From: DAOUAJ01 sp034433615
GTDB taxonomy: Bacteria > Chloroflexota > Anaerolineae > DUEN01
NCBI GenBank assembly: GCA_034433615.1
Contig: DAOUAJ010000358.1
Span: 1-46,670, forward strand
Reading direction: 5' to 3'
DNA length: 46,670 bases
This document shows positions 1 to 8,654 of the stretch, in pieces. The first letter of the stretch is position 1. Each line of letters starts with the position of its first letter. A program made the position numbers and the translations under genes. The notes beneath the pieces were generated by a model, which saw only the letters and a program-made list of their open reading frames with translations, did not search any database and was not told the DNA's origin.

Positions 1-452
1 CCGCGCAGATTGACCCTTGCCAACTCAGCGTGGGCTAAGTCTGCCCCACGTAAATCCGCTTCAAACAGAGTAGCTTCGCGCAGCCGAGCGCCGCGCAAGT
101 CAGCTTGGCGCAAGTCGGCCCGGCTCAGATCGGCTCCCAGCAACCAGGCGCCGCGCAGATAGGCTTCGCTTAAGTTGGCCCCTCGCAAGTTAGTCCTCTT
201 CAGTTCGGCGAAAAAGAGGTCGGCCCCATGCAGGTTGAACCCTTCCAGGTTGAGACCGCTCAGGTTCGCCTCGCGCAGGTCGGCTCCGGCCAGGTTCACC
301 TGGCGCAGGTTAGCCGTCCGCAGATCGGCCCCTTTACAGTGAGGAGGGCAAGAGAGAAACACGCTGCGGCCGTACAATGCAAGCCCAACCATCGTGGCGA
401 TGACTGCAAGAGGAACGACCAGGAGGGCGATCAGACGGAGAAATTCACGCAC
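1..452 (-). CDS. Pentapeptide-repeat membrane-anchored protein, 3' end outside window
   Basis: Reading the minus strand from a GTG at 452 gives a short basic N-terminus, one hydrophobic helix (about residues 7-30, containing LIALLVVPLAVIATMVGLAL) and then about 22 consecutive pentapeptides of the A(D/N)LxX type, such as ADLRT, ANLRQ, ADLRE, ANLSG and ADLSR, running to the window edge. Pentapeptide repeats fold as a right-handed quadrilateral beta helix. Their functions vary and none can be assigned here. The helix suggests a membrane anchor with the repeat domain on one face. An in-frame TAG lies just upstream of the GTG, so the start is well bounded, although no good Shine-Dalgarno (SD) sequence is visible. 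It follows the OppF-like gene of system A by 108 bases on the same strand, separated by a hairpin (504-554), so co-transcription is uncertain. Confidence 0.85.
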   Translation of the reverse strand, partial: MREFLRLIALLVVPLAVIATMVGLALYGRSVFLSCPPHCKGADLRTANLRQVNLAGADLREANLSGLNLEGFNLHGADLFFAELKRTNLRGANLSEAYLRGAWLLGADLSRADLRQADLRGARLREATLFEADLRGADLAHAELARVNLR

Positions 453-503
453 AGCATCACCCGTTGGAGGCTATGTCAGGCGAGGAGTGATGGAGGAAGG
501 ACA

Positions 504-554
504 AAGGACCAAAGATGTCTCTCTTCGATCCTTCGTCGTTCATCTCTGGTCCTT
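504..554. repeat. Heptamer inverted-repeat element H1
   Basis: AAGGACCAAAGATG (504-517) pairs with CATCTCTGGTCCTT (541-554), 13 of 14 positions. The surrounding 490-560 region is built from loose 7-nt words (GGAGGAA, GGACAAA, GGACCAA; CCTTCGT, CGTTCAT, CCTTCGT, CCATCAT). It sits between oppF of system A and the pentapeptide-repeat gene. It could end or attenuate the transporter transcript, but no U-run follows the stem. Confidence 0.7.
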
Positions 555-560
555 CGTCCA

Positions 561-1538
561 TCATTCGTAGAGGTAGCAGGCGGTCTCGTGATTGGCACCA
601 TCCACCGGGTAAAGAGGCGGCTGTGCCAGCAGGCAGCGCTCCGCGCGATGAGGGCAGCGTGGATAGAAGCGGCAGCCACTGTTAGCATGGCTACGTAGTT
701 CTTCTTCCGAGGGCAGGACCAGATTGGTATTCCACTTTTGGGTGGGGTCAGGCACGGGGATCGAATCAATTAGCAACTGAACATAAGGGTGCTTAGGGTT
801 CTCGATCACTTGCGTGGTCTCGCCTCTCTCGGCGATCGAGCCCTGGTAAAGGATATAAATCTGATCGCCGATCTGGTAGGCGGTGCTGAGGTCGTGGGTG
901 ATGTAAAGGAACGAGATGTTGTACTCATCGCGCATGCGCAGCATGATATCCAGGATCATGGCGCGCAGGGACGCATCCACCATTGACACTGGCTCGTCAG
1001 CCACAATCAATCGAGGCTTGAGCAGGAAGGCTCGGGCCACCATCATACGTTGACGCTGACCACCGCTGAGCTGGTGAGGATACTTCTCCAACACCTCCTC
1101 GCCTCGCATGCCCACGACCTTCAAAGCTTCTTCGATCAATTGGCGGGCCTCTTGCTTGTTACTGGCCAGCTTGAATCGGTTAATCACCAGATCAAAGACA
1201 TGCTTCACCCGATAAAAGGGGTTATACACTTCATAGGGGTCCTGGAAAACAGCCTGCACCTCTCGGCGGTACTCCAGTTGTTGCTGTCTGTTCATGGTGG
1301 CGATGTCATGGCCTTTATAGAGGATCTGTCCGGAAGTCAGGCCGATGAACCCCAGGATCACATTAGCCAAAGTGGTCTTGCCACTGCCGCTCTCGCCAGC
1401 GATGGTCGTAATCGTCGCCGGCCTTTCGGCAATGGTCAGGTTGAAGTTTTGCAACGCGACAACTTGTTCACCAGACTGTAAAAAGCCACCGCCGTAAATC
1501 TTGGTAGCGTTACGGATTTCGAGGAGAGATTGAGACAT
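561..1538 (-). CDS. Oligopeptide-type ABC transporter ATP-binding protein (OppF-like), system A
   Basis: This 325-residue protein has the complete ABC ATPase signature: Walker A GESGSGKTT (about 48-56), Q-loop VFQDPYEVYNP (about 98-108), signature LSGGQRQRM (about 157-165), Walker B LIVADEP (about 177-183) and a switch His in YITHDLS. The C-terminus has the Cys-rich oligopeptide/HPY extension (GCRFYPRCPH...C...H...CYLYE) typical of OppD/OppF. It would hydrolyse ATP at the cytoplasmic face to drive the system A permeases. GAGGA lies upstream of the ATG. It is the last transporter gene of system A, 97 bases after oppD, and the gap contains heptamer repeats. OppF rather than OppD is inferred from gene order and sequence type. 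Confidence 0.93.
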   Translation of the reverse strand: MSQSLLEIRNATKIYGGGFLQSGEQVVALQNFNLTIAERPATITTIAGESGSGKTTLANVILGFIGLTSGQILYKGHDIATMNRQQQLEYRREVQAVFQDPYEVYNPFYRVKHVFDLVINRFKLASNKQEARQLIEEALKVVGMRGEEVLEKYPHQLSGGQRQRMMVARAFLLKPRLIVADEPVSMVDASLRAMILDIMLRMRDEYNISFLYITHDLSTAYQIGDQIYILYQGSIAERGETTQVIENPKHPYVQLLIDSIPVPDPTQKWNTNLVLPSEEELRSHANSGCRFYPRCPHRAERCLLAQPPLYPVDGANHETACYLYE

Positions 1539-1594
1539 GGGTTAGATCCTCGTTACGCAATTACTCTCAGTAAAGCTAGCATTGCATGCGTCGG

Positions 1595-1631
1595 GTGAAA
1601 CGTAAAGAGATATATCACGTTTCACGCTTCA
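1595..1631. repeat. Heptamer inverted-repeat element H2 (TCACGTT word)
   Basis: GTGAAACGT (1595-1603) and ACGTTTCAC (1617-1625) are perfect inverted copies. The right arm continues as 7-nt words TCACGTT, TCACGCT, TCACGTT, TTACG. It lies in the oppD-oppF gap of system A, so it would be a hairpin inside the operon mRNA. Confidence 0.7.
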
Positions 1632-1635
1632 CGTT

Positions 1636-2651
<1,016 letters not shown>

Positions 2652-2652
<1 letters not shown>

Positions 2653-3581
2653 TACGCTGCCCTTGCTCCTCTCAGGCGGGGATTAGCGATCTCGTCCAGG
2701 CCGATAGCGATCAGGAAGAGGCCGGAGAAGATGACGATGAGCACCAGGATGGGGAAGCCCCACCACCACCACATGCCGCGAATGATCGCTGCAGCGCGGA
2801 TGGAGTAGAAGATGGTCATGCCCAACGTGGGAATGCGGGTGGGGCCCAGGCCCAAGGCCTCCAGGCTGGTAGCAGCCAGGATGGCGCCGGAGACGTTGCC
2901 CGCCAAACTGGAAGCCAGGTAGGGCAACATGTTCGGCATCATCTCCTTGAACATGATGTCGAAGGTCGAGACGCCAGAGAGGCGCGCCATGCGCACGTAG
3001 CCCCGCTCTCGCAGAGAAAGGGCCTGAGCGCGAATCAGGCGGGTCGGTCCGGCCCAGGCGAAGAGCGCCAGGATCAAAGCCATGCTGCTGATGTCAATCT
3101 GGCGCACGTAGGAGGAGATCACGATCAATATGGCCAGAGAAGGGATGGTGATTACAGAATCGGCTATAGTACGGATCACATTGTCCACCCAGCCTCCCAT
3201 AAAACCGGCTGTGAACCCCAATAAAACGCCGATCAGCATGCCCATGCCCGCCGCGATGAAGCCGACCTGCAAAGAGCGGGGGGCACCCGTGATCACCACG
3301 GCCAGCATATCGCGGCCGTTGCTCTCCGTGCCCAGAGGGTGAGCCGGATCAGGTGGGGGGAACGTAGGAGTGGGCGCCCAAATCGGTGGCAGATTCAGTG
3401 GGGACGAGCCCACCCGCGCCAGCTTCACATCCCAAAACAAAGGGCCAAGCAAGCCCATGAGGACCACCGCCATCACCATCACGAAGCCGGTGACCAGCTT
3501 CGGGTTGAGCCAGGGTGAATCCCAACGATTAATTCGAGCAGCTTTTCGTGCCGTCGGTCGAACAGTTGCGAGTGTGGTCAT
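2652..3581 (-). CDS. ABC transporter permease (OppC/DppC-like), system A
   Basis: A polytopic inner-membrane protein of 309 residues. An N-terminal helix (VTGFVMVMAVVLMGLLGPLF) is followed by the periplasmic motif HPLGTESNGRDMLAV, typical of OppC, and the EAA loop ERGYVRMARLSGVSTFDIM that docks on the ATPase. The frame stays open upstream to an ATG at 3635, but the ATG at 3581 has AAGGA a few bases upstream, and the longer form would run through the left heptamer arm, so 3581 is chosen. Unlike the OppC proteins of systems B-D, it lacks the long periplasmic insertion after the first membrane helix. Just upstream lies the inserted four-helix-bundle element, so oppB and oppC, normally adjacent, are about 560 bases apart here. 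Confidence 0.92.
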
Positions 3582-3602
3582 AAGTCCTTCTTTGGATGAT
3601 AA

Positions 3603-4147
3603 ATTCGTAATTCGTAATGCGTGTTTGTGAGTCATTCCAGTGGCATGCTGCCATCGGGAAGATAGACAACCGACTTATCTCTGATAGAGCGTGCGCGCTG
3701 AGCGGGGATCATCTTCAACAAAAGGCGGATGATATTTGTTAATAGGTCTAGACGATGCTCTGTGACTTTATCATTGAGCATGTGTCGGCCCTTGTAGTAC
3801 CAGTCCCGGCTCTCCCTGGCGGAGCCAAGCGCATATTCGTAGAACCGTGCCTGGTCTTTGACCGATCCTCGACTGTATCCTTCAGCAATGTTGGCGCTGA
3901 TCGAGCCAAGTGCCCGATAGAGCTGATCCGCCAATCCAACAACTCGCTTGTCCTGGGACAGATTTGTCACATCATGCCATCCGATGTCTGCGGCAAACAG
4001 GGCCAGGCGGTACACCCGTACTGTCCACAACGCATCGCCCGTAATCGTCGCCGGTACCGTTTGCTCCCACTCCTGGTAGTCCACACTTGCTCCTCCACTA
4101 CTCACGCACCACGCCTTACGCATTACGCATTACGGACTACGCATCAC
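3603..4147 (-). mobile_element. Heptamer-armed inverted-repeat cassette H3 carrying a four-helix-bundle gene
   Basis: Read on the minus strand from 4147, the right arm is seven consecutive 7-mers: GTGATGC, GTAGTCC, GTAATGC, GTAATGC, GTAAGGC, GTGGTGC, GTGAGTA. Read on the plus strand, the left arm is ATTC, GTAATTC, GTAATGC, GTGTTTG, TGAGT. The arms are therefore inverted copies that both end inward in GTGAGT. Between them lies only the four-helix-bundle ORF with its own SD. The right arm begins at the oppB stop codon and the left arm ends just before the oppC SD, so the cassette sits exactly between two genes that are normally contiguous. It is the same sense as the operon, so the mRNA could fold with the arms as a stem and the ORF in the loop. 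I infer insertion; no target duplication is evident. Confidence 0.65.
3632..4084 (-). CDS. Four-helix-bundle protein (23S rRNA intervening-sequence/S23 family)
   Basis: The 150-residue product matches the four-helix-bundle family (S23/IVP, also related to the Avd accessory protein of diversity-generating retroelements). Typical stretches are SISANIAEGYSRGSVKDQ, then ARFYEYALGSARESRDWYYK and a final helix LDLLTNIIRLLLKMIPA. I place the start at the GTG at 4084 because GGAGGAG lies five bases upstream. The frame is open to an ATG at 4123, but that codon lies inside the heptamer arm. Family members are small basic helical proteins, some encoded in rRNA intervening sequences, and their biochemical role is not established. 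Here it is flanked by inverted heptamer arms inside a transporter operon, and a transport role is unlikely. Confidence 0.85.
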   Translation of the reverse strand: MDYQEWEQTVPATITGDALWTVRVYRLALFAADIGWHDVTNLSQDKRVVGLADQLYRALGSISANIAEGYSRGSVKDQARFYEYALGSARESRDWYYKGRHMLNDKVTEHRLDLLTNIIRLLLKMIPAQRARSIRDKSVVYLPDGSMPLE

Positions 4148-5157
4148 TTCTTCTGATATGTAATCCGTGGATCAATCATCGGATAAATCAGATCAATGAT
4201 CAAAACGGCAGTAGCAGTGGTCAGGATCAGGATGAACACGATCCCCTGGATGACGGTGAAATCGTTGTTAACGATGCCCTGGTAGAGAAGATAACCCATA
4301 CCTGGATAGGAAAACAGATATTCTACCAGCACGGAGCCGCCAACGATGCCGCCCAGGCTCAAGGCCAGGGCCGTCACCTGGGGCAAGACGGCGTTACGTA
4401 TCCCATAACGCCAGAAGATGCGGCCGGGGCGCAGCCCCTTGGCCTGGGCCAGGATCATGTAATCCTCGCCCTCGTTGGTGATCATCATACCTCGCATGCC
4501 CAGGGCCCAGAAGCCCATGGAAGCGACCACAATGGCGAACGCCGGCAGCGTGCCGTGATAGATTACGCTCTTGATAAATGCCCAGTTGAGCCCCAGTGTC
4601 ACCGTGCGCGTATCATAACCGCCCCCGATCGGGAACCACTTCAAGCCAAAGCCGAAGACGTAAATGAGCAAGATGGCTAACATGAAGAAAGGTATCGAGG
4701 TAAAGGTCAGAGTCAGGGGCAGGAGGTTTTTCACCAGAGCCGGTGTGCGGCGCCAGGCCAGCAGGGCCCCGATGGTGTTGCCAGCAATAAAAGAGATGAT
4801 CGTCGCGATGGCGAGCAGCCCAACAGTCCAGGGAAGGGCCCGGGCCACCATCTCCTCCACCTCAATTGGGAATTGGGACAGTGAATAGCCAAGATCGAAA
4901 GCGATCGAGTTACGCAAGAAGCGGAGGTATTGAATCAAAAGGGGCGCATCCAGGCCAAAGCGTGCCCGCCAGGCCTCAATGATCTCCGCGCTGTTCTCAA
5001 CATAGCCGGACTGGGCCATCAAGCGGGTCACCATGGCTGCTACTGGGTCGCCCGGTGCCAGGCGAGGAATGGTAAAAATCAATGTGGAACCCAGCCACAC
5101 GGTCAGAAAGAACATGCCCAAACGTCGAATTACGTATTCTTTGGTTAAGCCACGCAT
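4144..5157 (-). CDS. ABC transporter permease (OppB/DppB-like), system A
   Basis: This 337-residue membrane protein begins MRGLTKEYVIRRLGMFFLTV, the usual OppB start with a first helix, followed by the conserved periplasmic RLAPGDPV segment. It has further hydrophobic helices and an EAA loop, EDYMILAQAKGLRPGRIFWR, that contacts the ATPase. Length and order match OppB. AAAGGTG lies upstream of the ATG. The SBP gene lies 412 bases upstream on the same strand, and the gap is filled with hairpins that probably lower permease expression relative to the SBP. The stop codon abuts the heptamer-armed cassette. Confidence 0.93.
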   Translation of the reverse strand: MRGLTKEYVIRRLGMFFLTVWLGSTLIFTIPRLAPGDPVAAMVTRLMAQSGYVENSAEIIEAWRARFGLDAPLLIQYLRFLRNSIAFDLGYSLSQFPIEVEEMVARALPWTVGLLAIATIISFIAGNTIGALLAWRRTPALVKNLLPLTLTFTSIPFFMLAILLIYVFGFGLKWFPIGGGYDTRTVTLGLNWAFIKSVIYHGTLPAFAIVVASMGFWALGMRGMMITNEGEDYMILAQAKGLRPGRIFWRYGIRNAVLPQVTALALSLGGIVGGSVLVEYLFSYPGMGYLLYQGIVNNDFTVIQGIVFILILTTATAVLIIDLIYPMIDPRITYQKK

Positions 5158-5206
5158 GAGACACCTTTCAAGTTAAGATCAATTACAACTACGGTACCCG
5201 AAGAGG

Positions 5207-5231
5207 TCTGGAGGGGGTTGTCCCCTCCAGA
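5207..5231. repeat. GC-rich hairpin in SBP-permease spacer
   Basis: TCTGGAGGGG (5207-5216) and CCCCTCCAGA (5222-5231) form a perfect 10-bp stem with a 5-base loop. On the plus strand a pyrimidine run (CTTCTTTTCCCTTTTAGCC) follows. A similar hairpin plus CCTTTTAGCC occurs at 32296-32332, so this may be a dispersed repeat. On the operon (minus) strand there is no U-run, so an mRNA-stabilising or attenuating role fits better than full termination. Confidence 0.65.
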
Positions 5232-5322
5232 CAATCCCTTCTTTTCCCTTTTAGCCTGCCTTGTTCCGGCCTGTAGGTCCGCTCTGCAACCAGGAAGGAA
5301 CAGGCAGGGGGCCTAAGAGGAT

Positions 5323-5452
5323 GTCTGAAAATTGCTCCCGCACCCGTCCTCGGGTGCGGAAATCGGCCCGAGGCTTCACCCTGAGGGGCTCCCTGGCCTG
5401 ACCGCCAGGACAGGCAGCCCGAAGGGACGGGCCTCAGAGCGAATTTTCAGAC
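5323..5452. repeat. Palindromic element X1 with terminal inverted repeats and R-core
   Basis: GTCTGAAAATTGCTC (5323-5337) and GAGCGAATTTTCAGAC (5437-5452) are inverted copies with one indel. Inside are a perfect hairpin CCGCACCCG/CGGGTGCGG and, at 5391-5417 on the minus strand, a copy of the dispersed R palindrome (CTGCCTGTCCTGGCGGTCAG). No ORF is present. The structure resembles a MITE or bacterial interspersed repeat. Confidence 0.65.
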
Positions 5453-5516
5453 TAGCTCCAAGAGAGTTTTCTGCGGAGGGGATTCCCCTTCGCGCCGCCC
5501 CTTTTTCAGCATTAGA

Positions 5517-5546
5517 GACCGCTGGCGACATTAGCCACCAGCGGTC
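5517..5546. repeat. Hairpin immediately 3' of SBP-A
   Basis: GACCGCTGG (5517-5525) pairs with CCAGCGGTC (5538-5546), 24 bases after the SBP stop codon on the minus strand, with no U-tract following. It is likely a 3' stabiliser or attenuator between the SBP and the permease genes. Confidence 0.6.
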
Positions 5547-5569
5547 AAGCTTAGATCATCAACCCACTA

Positions 5570-7417
5570 TTAGCCTGCCGGCTTCAGGCTGTGGATGATC
5601 TTGTGGGTGCTCTGCCACCACGTGGGCGGATGCATGTAGTTGTTCTTGCTAGTCGGCCAGTTGGTCCAGTACGTAGTGTCGAAGGGGATGATCTTGCGCG
5701 CCTGGGTGATCGGGATGACGGGCAGCTCCTTGAACCAGAGGTCCATCGCCTTGACGAACAGCTCGTCAATCTTGGGATCACCCAGCGGCAGCGAGCCGAT
5801 TTCGTCCACGATCTTGCTGTACTCCTCAGCCGCCGGACCGGACCAGCGCCAGTTGTTGTAGCTGCTGCGCTCCCCGATGGGCGTAAGCCACTTGACGTTG
5901 AACGTATCCATCGAGGCCCACGGCTCGTTGACGGAGCCACAGGTCTGCCACCCCATGCGGGTCTCGAAGTTGCCGAAGGCGAAGTTGTCACCCCAGGTGG
6001 CGCCGGCCTCGTTGCGGTTGGTGGCGTTGATGCCGATGGCCTGGAACTGCTCAACCAACACCTGAGCGATGCGCTGCTTCTCAATGAAGGCCTCGTGGGT
6101 GGTGATGAGCATGGCCAACTGCTTGCCGTCCTTGTAGTAGTAGCCGTCGCTGCCCAGCTTCCACCCCTTGGACTCGATGATCTGCTTGGCCTTGGCGGGA
6201 TCAACCGTCCACAGCGGGTACTTCTCGTAAAGCCCGGCCTTCTCCAGCAGCTCCACATAGCGGTTGAGAGGCGCGTAGGCTGGGAAGAAGTGCTTGGACT
6301 TGAACGTCGTGCCCTCGTAGGCGATCTTCACAATCTGATCCCGGTCAATGGCGTAGTTGATGGCCCAGCGCATCTCCGGATCGTTCCACGGCTCCACGGC
6401 GCAGTTGAACTCGAAGGTGCGGGAGCAGGGGTCGGGCACCCAGGCGTAGGGCAGCTCGTCAAACCAGGTGATGACGTTGGGGTTACGCGCTTTGAGGGCC
6501 TGCAGAGCGCCCAGGGTGACGTCCATCAGGCTGTCCAATTGCTTGTCAGCCATGAGGGCCGCGCGCTTCTCCTCAGGGCCGGCCCAGGTCCAAATCAACT
6601 TCTCCGGCTTGGGCAGCGGCTTCCAGCCGGTCTTGGCCCCCCACCAGTTGTCGTCCCGCACGTAGACGAACTCAGTCTCGCTGATGCTGGCCAGCTTGTA
6701 GGGGCCTGTGCCCACCGGCCACCCCTTCTCTGGGTCGTAAAACTTGAAGGTGAGAGGGTCCTGCCCTTCCCAGATGTGCTTGGGCACGATGCAGGGACCG
6801 CCCCAGATGCGCACCGAGAAGTTGTCCAATTGGAAACGCGGGTTGGGCCTGGTCAGGGTGAACTTGACCGTCAGATCGTCCACCTTCTCAACGCTGGCGA
6901 CCCAATCCTTTAATCCAGCGGAATAGGTCAGCTCGGGCGCATGGTCCAGCAACATCTGGATGGTGAAGACCACGTCATCGGCGGTGAAGGGATGGCCATC
7001 GCTCCAGGCAACGCCCTGGCGCAGCTTGAGCGTCCAGACGTCCAGCGTCTCGTTGGAGGTCATGCTCTCGCCCAACCACGGCTCGATCTCGCCCGTCTCG
7101 TAGTTGAGGATGAAGAGGGGCTCCAGGATGGCCTGGTGATAGCCGTGATCGCGGCGGCTGCCCGGCACGTAGAAATTCCACAGGTCTGGAGACACTACGC
7201 GGCCGCCGTCAATGTCGAAGATGAGGGTCTTGCGGCGTTCTGCCTCTTCCGGGGAGATGGTTGGCTTGGCTTCAGTCAGCTTCACTTCAACGGCTGGCGG
7301 TGCCGCTGGCGCTGGCGTTACGGGCGCGCAGGCGGCCAGCAAGGAAGCGCCCGCAACAGTGGCGCTTGCCCTCAAGAACTCGCGGCGTGAAAGCTTCTTC
7401 CTGATGAGCTCAGACAT
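5570..7417 (-). CDS. ABC transporter substrate-binding lipoprotein, family 5, system A
   Basis: A 615-residue extracellular solute-binding protein of SBP family 5 (OppA/DppA type). The N-terminus has a twin-arginine-like motif SRREFLR followed by a hydrophobic stretch and the lipobox LLAAC, with Cys30 as the predicted lipidation site. A Pro/Ala-rich linker follows. Family hallmarks are WTLKLRQGVAWSDGHPFTADDVVFT (residues about 130-155), GTGPYKL, and MRWAINYAIDRDQIVKIAYEG in the middle. It would bind the substrate outside the membrane and deliver it to OppB/OppC. The substrate may be a peptide or an oligosaccharide and cannot be told from sequence. GAGGAGGG precedes the ATG. A strong promoter lies about 470 bases upstream (7895-7923), giving a long structured leader. 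Confidence 0.95.
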   Translation of the reverse strand: MSELIRKKLSRREFLRASATVAGASLLAACAPVTPAPAAPPAVEVKLTEAKPTISPEEAERRKTLIFDIDGGRVVSPDLWNFYVPGSRRDHGYHQAILEPLFILNYETGEIEPWLGESMTSNETLDVWTLKLRQGVAWSDGHPFTADDVVFTIQMLLDHAPELTYSAGLKDWVASVEKVDDLTVKFTLTRPNPRFQLDNFSVRIWGGPCIVPKHIWEGQDPLTFKFYDPEKGWPVGTGPYKLASISETEFVYVRDDNWWGAKTGWKPLPKPEKLIWTWAGPEEKRAALMADKQLDSLMDVTLGALQALKARNPNVITWFDELPYAWVPDPCSRTFEFNCAVEPWNDPEMRWAINYAIDRDQIVKIAYEGTTFKSKHFFPAYAPLNRYVELLEKAGLYEKYPLWTVDPAKAKQIIESKGWKLGSDGYYYKDGKQLAMLITTHEAFIEKQRIAQVLVEQFQAIGINATNRNEAGATWGDNFAFGNFETRMGWQTCGSVNEPWASMDTFNVKWLTPIGERSSYNNWRWSGPAAEEYSKIVDEIGSLPLGDPKIDELFVKAMDLWFKELPVIPITQARKIIPFDTTYWTNWPTSKNNYMHPPTWWQSTHKIIHSLKPAG

Positions 7418-7445
7418 GGTGATCCCTCCTCATAATTTACTCAGA

Positions 7446-7487
7446 GGGGACGATAGTCCCCGGTGTGATGGCGGAGTGTCCTCCGCC
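7446..7487. promoter_or_regulatory. Two tandem hairpins in the SBP-A leader
   Basis: GGGGAC/GTCCCC (7446-7451/7456-7461) and GGCGGAG/CTCCGCC (7470-7476/7481-7487) form two compact stems just upstream of the SBP-A SD. They may protect the 5' end or modulate initiation. I do not recognise a known riboswitch class. Confidence 0.45.
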
Positions 7488-7894
7488 ACGAGCGAACACT
7501 ACAAACCTCGCTTCAGAAACGTTGGAGTAATCATGTGGCGTTACCGGTACAGACTGGCGGTACAACCTCTGAAGATTGGGTTACTCCCGTTATCCCAGTG
7601 CCTCACCTCCTTTGTTGAGCTTCACTCACCTCCCTATTTTTCACCAGCCAGTTCAAGCTGAGCAATCACTACTTATGACACCCAGCTCAGCGTTCGTGGG
7701 TCTATCGTGGCAGCGATGTATCGCATAAGGAGTATAGACTCACATCTTCCATCAAAAAATAACGCCCGTTAGGATGATCCCTTACAGGATGGTGCCCTGC
7801 CCCATTGAGAAGTGAAGCTAGACGATAGAGGGTTCTGGAGAAAAGAGAAATGATCCACCACCCGGGATCACGGGGAGGCTTGATAACCATAAGC

Positions 7895-7923
7895 AGTTTA
7901 CCACGCTAGCAGGAAGAAGTCAA
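7895..7923 (-). promoter_or_regulatory. Predicted sigma70-type promoter for system A
   Basis: On the minus strand, TTGACT (7918-7923), a 17-base spacer and TAAACT (7895-7900) match the housekeeping consensus closely. Transcription would start near 7888 and reach the SBP-A ATG (7417) after a leader of about 470 bases. The 7418-8060 interval holds this promoter, the leader hairpins and the divergent HIT promoter. I see no convincing protein gene in it. Confidence 0.65.
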
Positions 7924-7988
7924 GTGGCAATTTTAACGTTATGACAAATAAAATCGTGACGTGTACCCGATCGTCTATTCACACACGA

Positions 7989-8017
7989 TTGCCCCTGCCT
8001 GGAAGTAGTGGTAGAAT
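7989..8017 (+). promoter_or_regulatory. Predicted promoter of the HIT gene
   Basis: TTGCCC (7989-7994), a 17-base spacer and TAGAAT (8012-8017) lie 43 bases before the HIT ATG and diverge from the system A promoter. Confidence 0.55.
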
Positions 8018-8060
8018 GACCTATGATCAGTTCCATACCCTATGCGAAGGTGAATAGATT

Positions 8061-8570
8061 ATGGACCAACTGTGGACGCCCTGGCGCATGCCGTACTTGA
8101 AAAGTGCTAGGCCGGACGGGTGCATTTTCTGCCAGAAGGTGCAAGCTGCAGATGACCGGGCTGCCCATGTGCTCATACGCGGCCGGCATGGCTTCGTCAC
8201 CCTCAACCTTTATCCCTACAACAACGGACATCTGCTCGTAGCTCCCTACGCGCACGTGCCCAGCCTGGAAGATTTGCCGCTCGATGCGCTGACCGATCTG
8301 ATGTTACTGGTCAACCGCAGCCTGGTGATCCTGCGCTTCGCCATTCAGCCTCACGGCTTCAACCTAGGCGCGAATCTGGGCAAGGTTGCGGGCGCGGGGG
8401 TGGATGACCACGTCCACATCCACGTGGTGCCACGCTGGGAAGCTGACACGAACTTCATGTCCATCGTCGCCGAGACGCGCGTGATCCCGGAGTGGATAGA
8501 CGAGACCTACGATCGCCTGGCTGAGGCACAACGCACGCTGGTAGCCGAGGGCCGCCTGCCGCCCATATGA
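8061..8570 (+). CDS. HIT-family nucleotide hydrolase/phosphorylase
   Basis: This 169-residue protein starts MDQLWTPWRMPYL, followed by CIFC (residues 21-24), a metal-site motif of this HIT subgroup. The histidine triad HVHIHVVP is at about 117-124, so the nucleophilic His is intact. Proteins of this type hydrolyse or phosphorolyse dinucleoside polyphosphates (Ap4A-like) or adenosine 5'-monophosphoramidate. Which substrate is used here cannot be read from the sequence. A GAAGGTG SD and an upstream promoter support the start. It is cytoplasmic. It is followed by a heptamer element and then the acyltransferase gene, so it may be the first gene of the plus-strand cluster. Confidence 0.93.
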   Translation: MDQLWTPWRMPYLKSARPDGCIFCQKVQAADDRAAHVLIRGRHGFVTLNLYPYNNGHLLVAPYAHVPSLEDLPLDALTDLMLLVNRSLVILRFAIQPHGFNLGANLGKVAGAGVDDHVHIHVVPRWEADTNFMSIVAETRVIPEWIDETYDRLAEAQRTLVAEGRLPPI

Positions 8571-8573
8571 ATC

Positions 8574-8630
8574 GTAATGCGCGATCTGTGAATTTACGCA
8601 ATTATGCATTACAGGTTGCGATTCGCCGTA
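8574..8630. repeat. Heptamer inverted-repeat element H4 (GTAATGC word, no ORF)
   Basis: GTAATGC (8574-8580) and GCATTAC (8606-8612) are inverted copies embedded in degenerate 7-mers. The heptamer word is the same as in the four-helix-bundle cassette at 3603-4147, so this may be an empty or deleted relative. It lies between the HIT and acyltransferase genes. Confidence 0.6.
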
Positions 8631-8654
8631 ACTCTCTATGAGCCCGTTGGTTAT

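Noticed and set aside
228..698. 156-codon plus-strand ORF with repeated QV motifs
   Set aside because: It is the reverse frame of the pentapeptide-repeat gene and the flanking spacer.
3582..3635. N-terminal extension of oppC of system A
   Set aside because: Those 18 codons would lie in the left heptamer arm; the ATG at 3581 has a good SD.
5207..5275. Rho-independent terminator for a plus-strand gene
   Set aside because: The pyrimidine tail is on the plus strand but no plus-strand gene ends here; on the operon strand there is no U-run.
5591..6913. 440-codon plus-strand ORF
   Set aside because: It is antisense to SBP-A over its whole length; its Leu/Val/Gly-rich translation is typical of the reverse frame of GC-rich coding DNA and matches no family.
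7560..7625. Riboswitch or T-box in the SBP-A leader
   Set aside because: I compared it with cobalamin, T-box and c-di-GMP motifs and found no match; only generic hairpins are seen.
7702..7890. 62-codon minus-strand ORF opening near a promoter
   Set aside because: The position next to the -10 box is suggestive, but the translation has no recognisable features and no homology I can name; kept only as part of the long leader finding.
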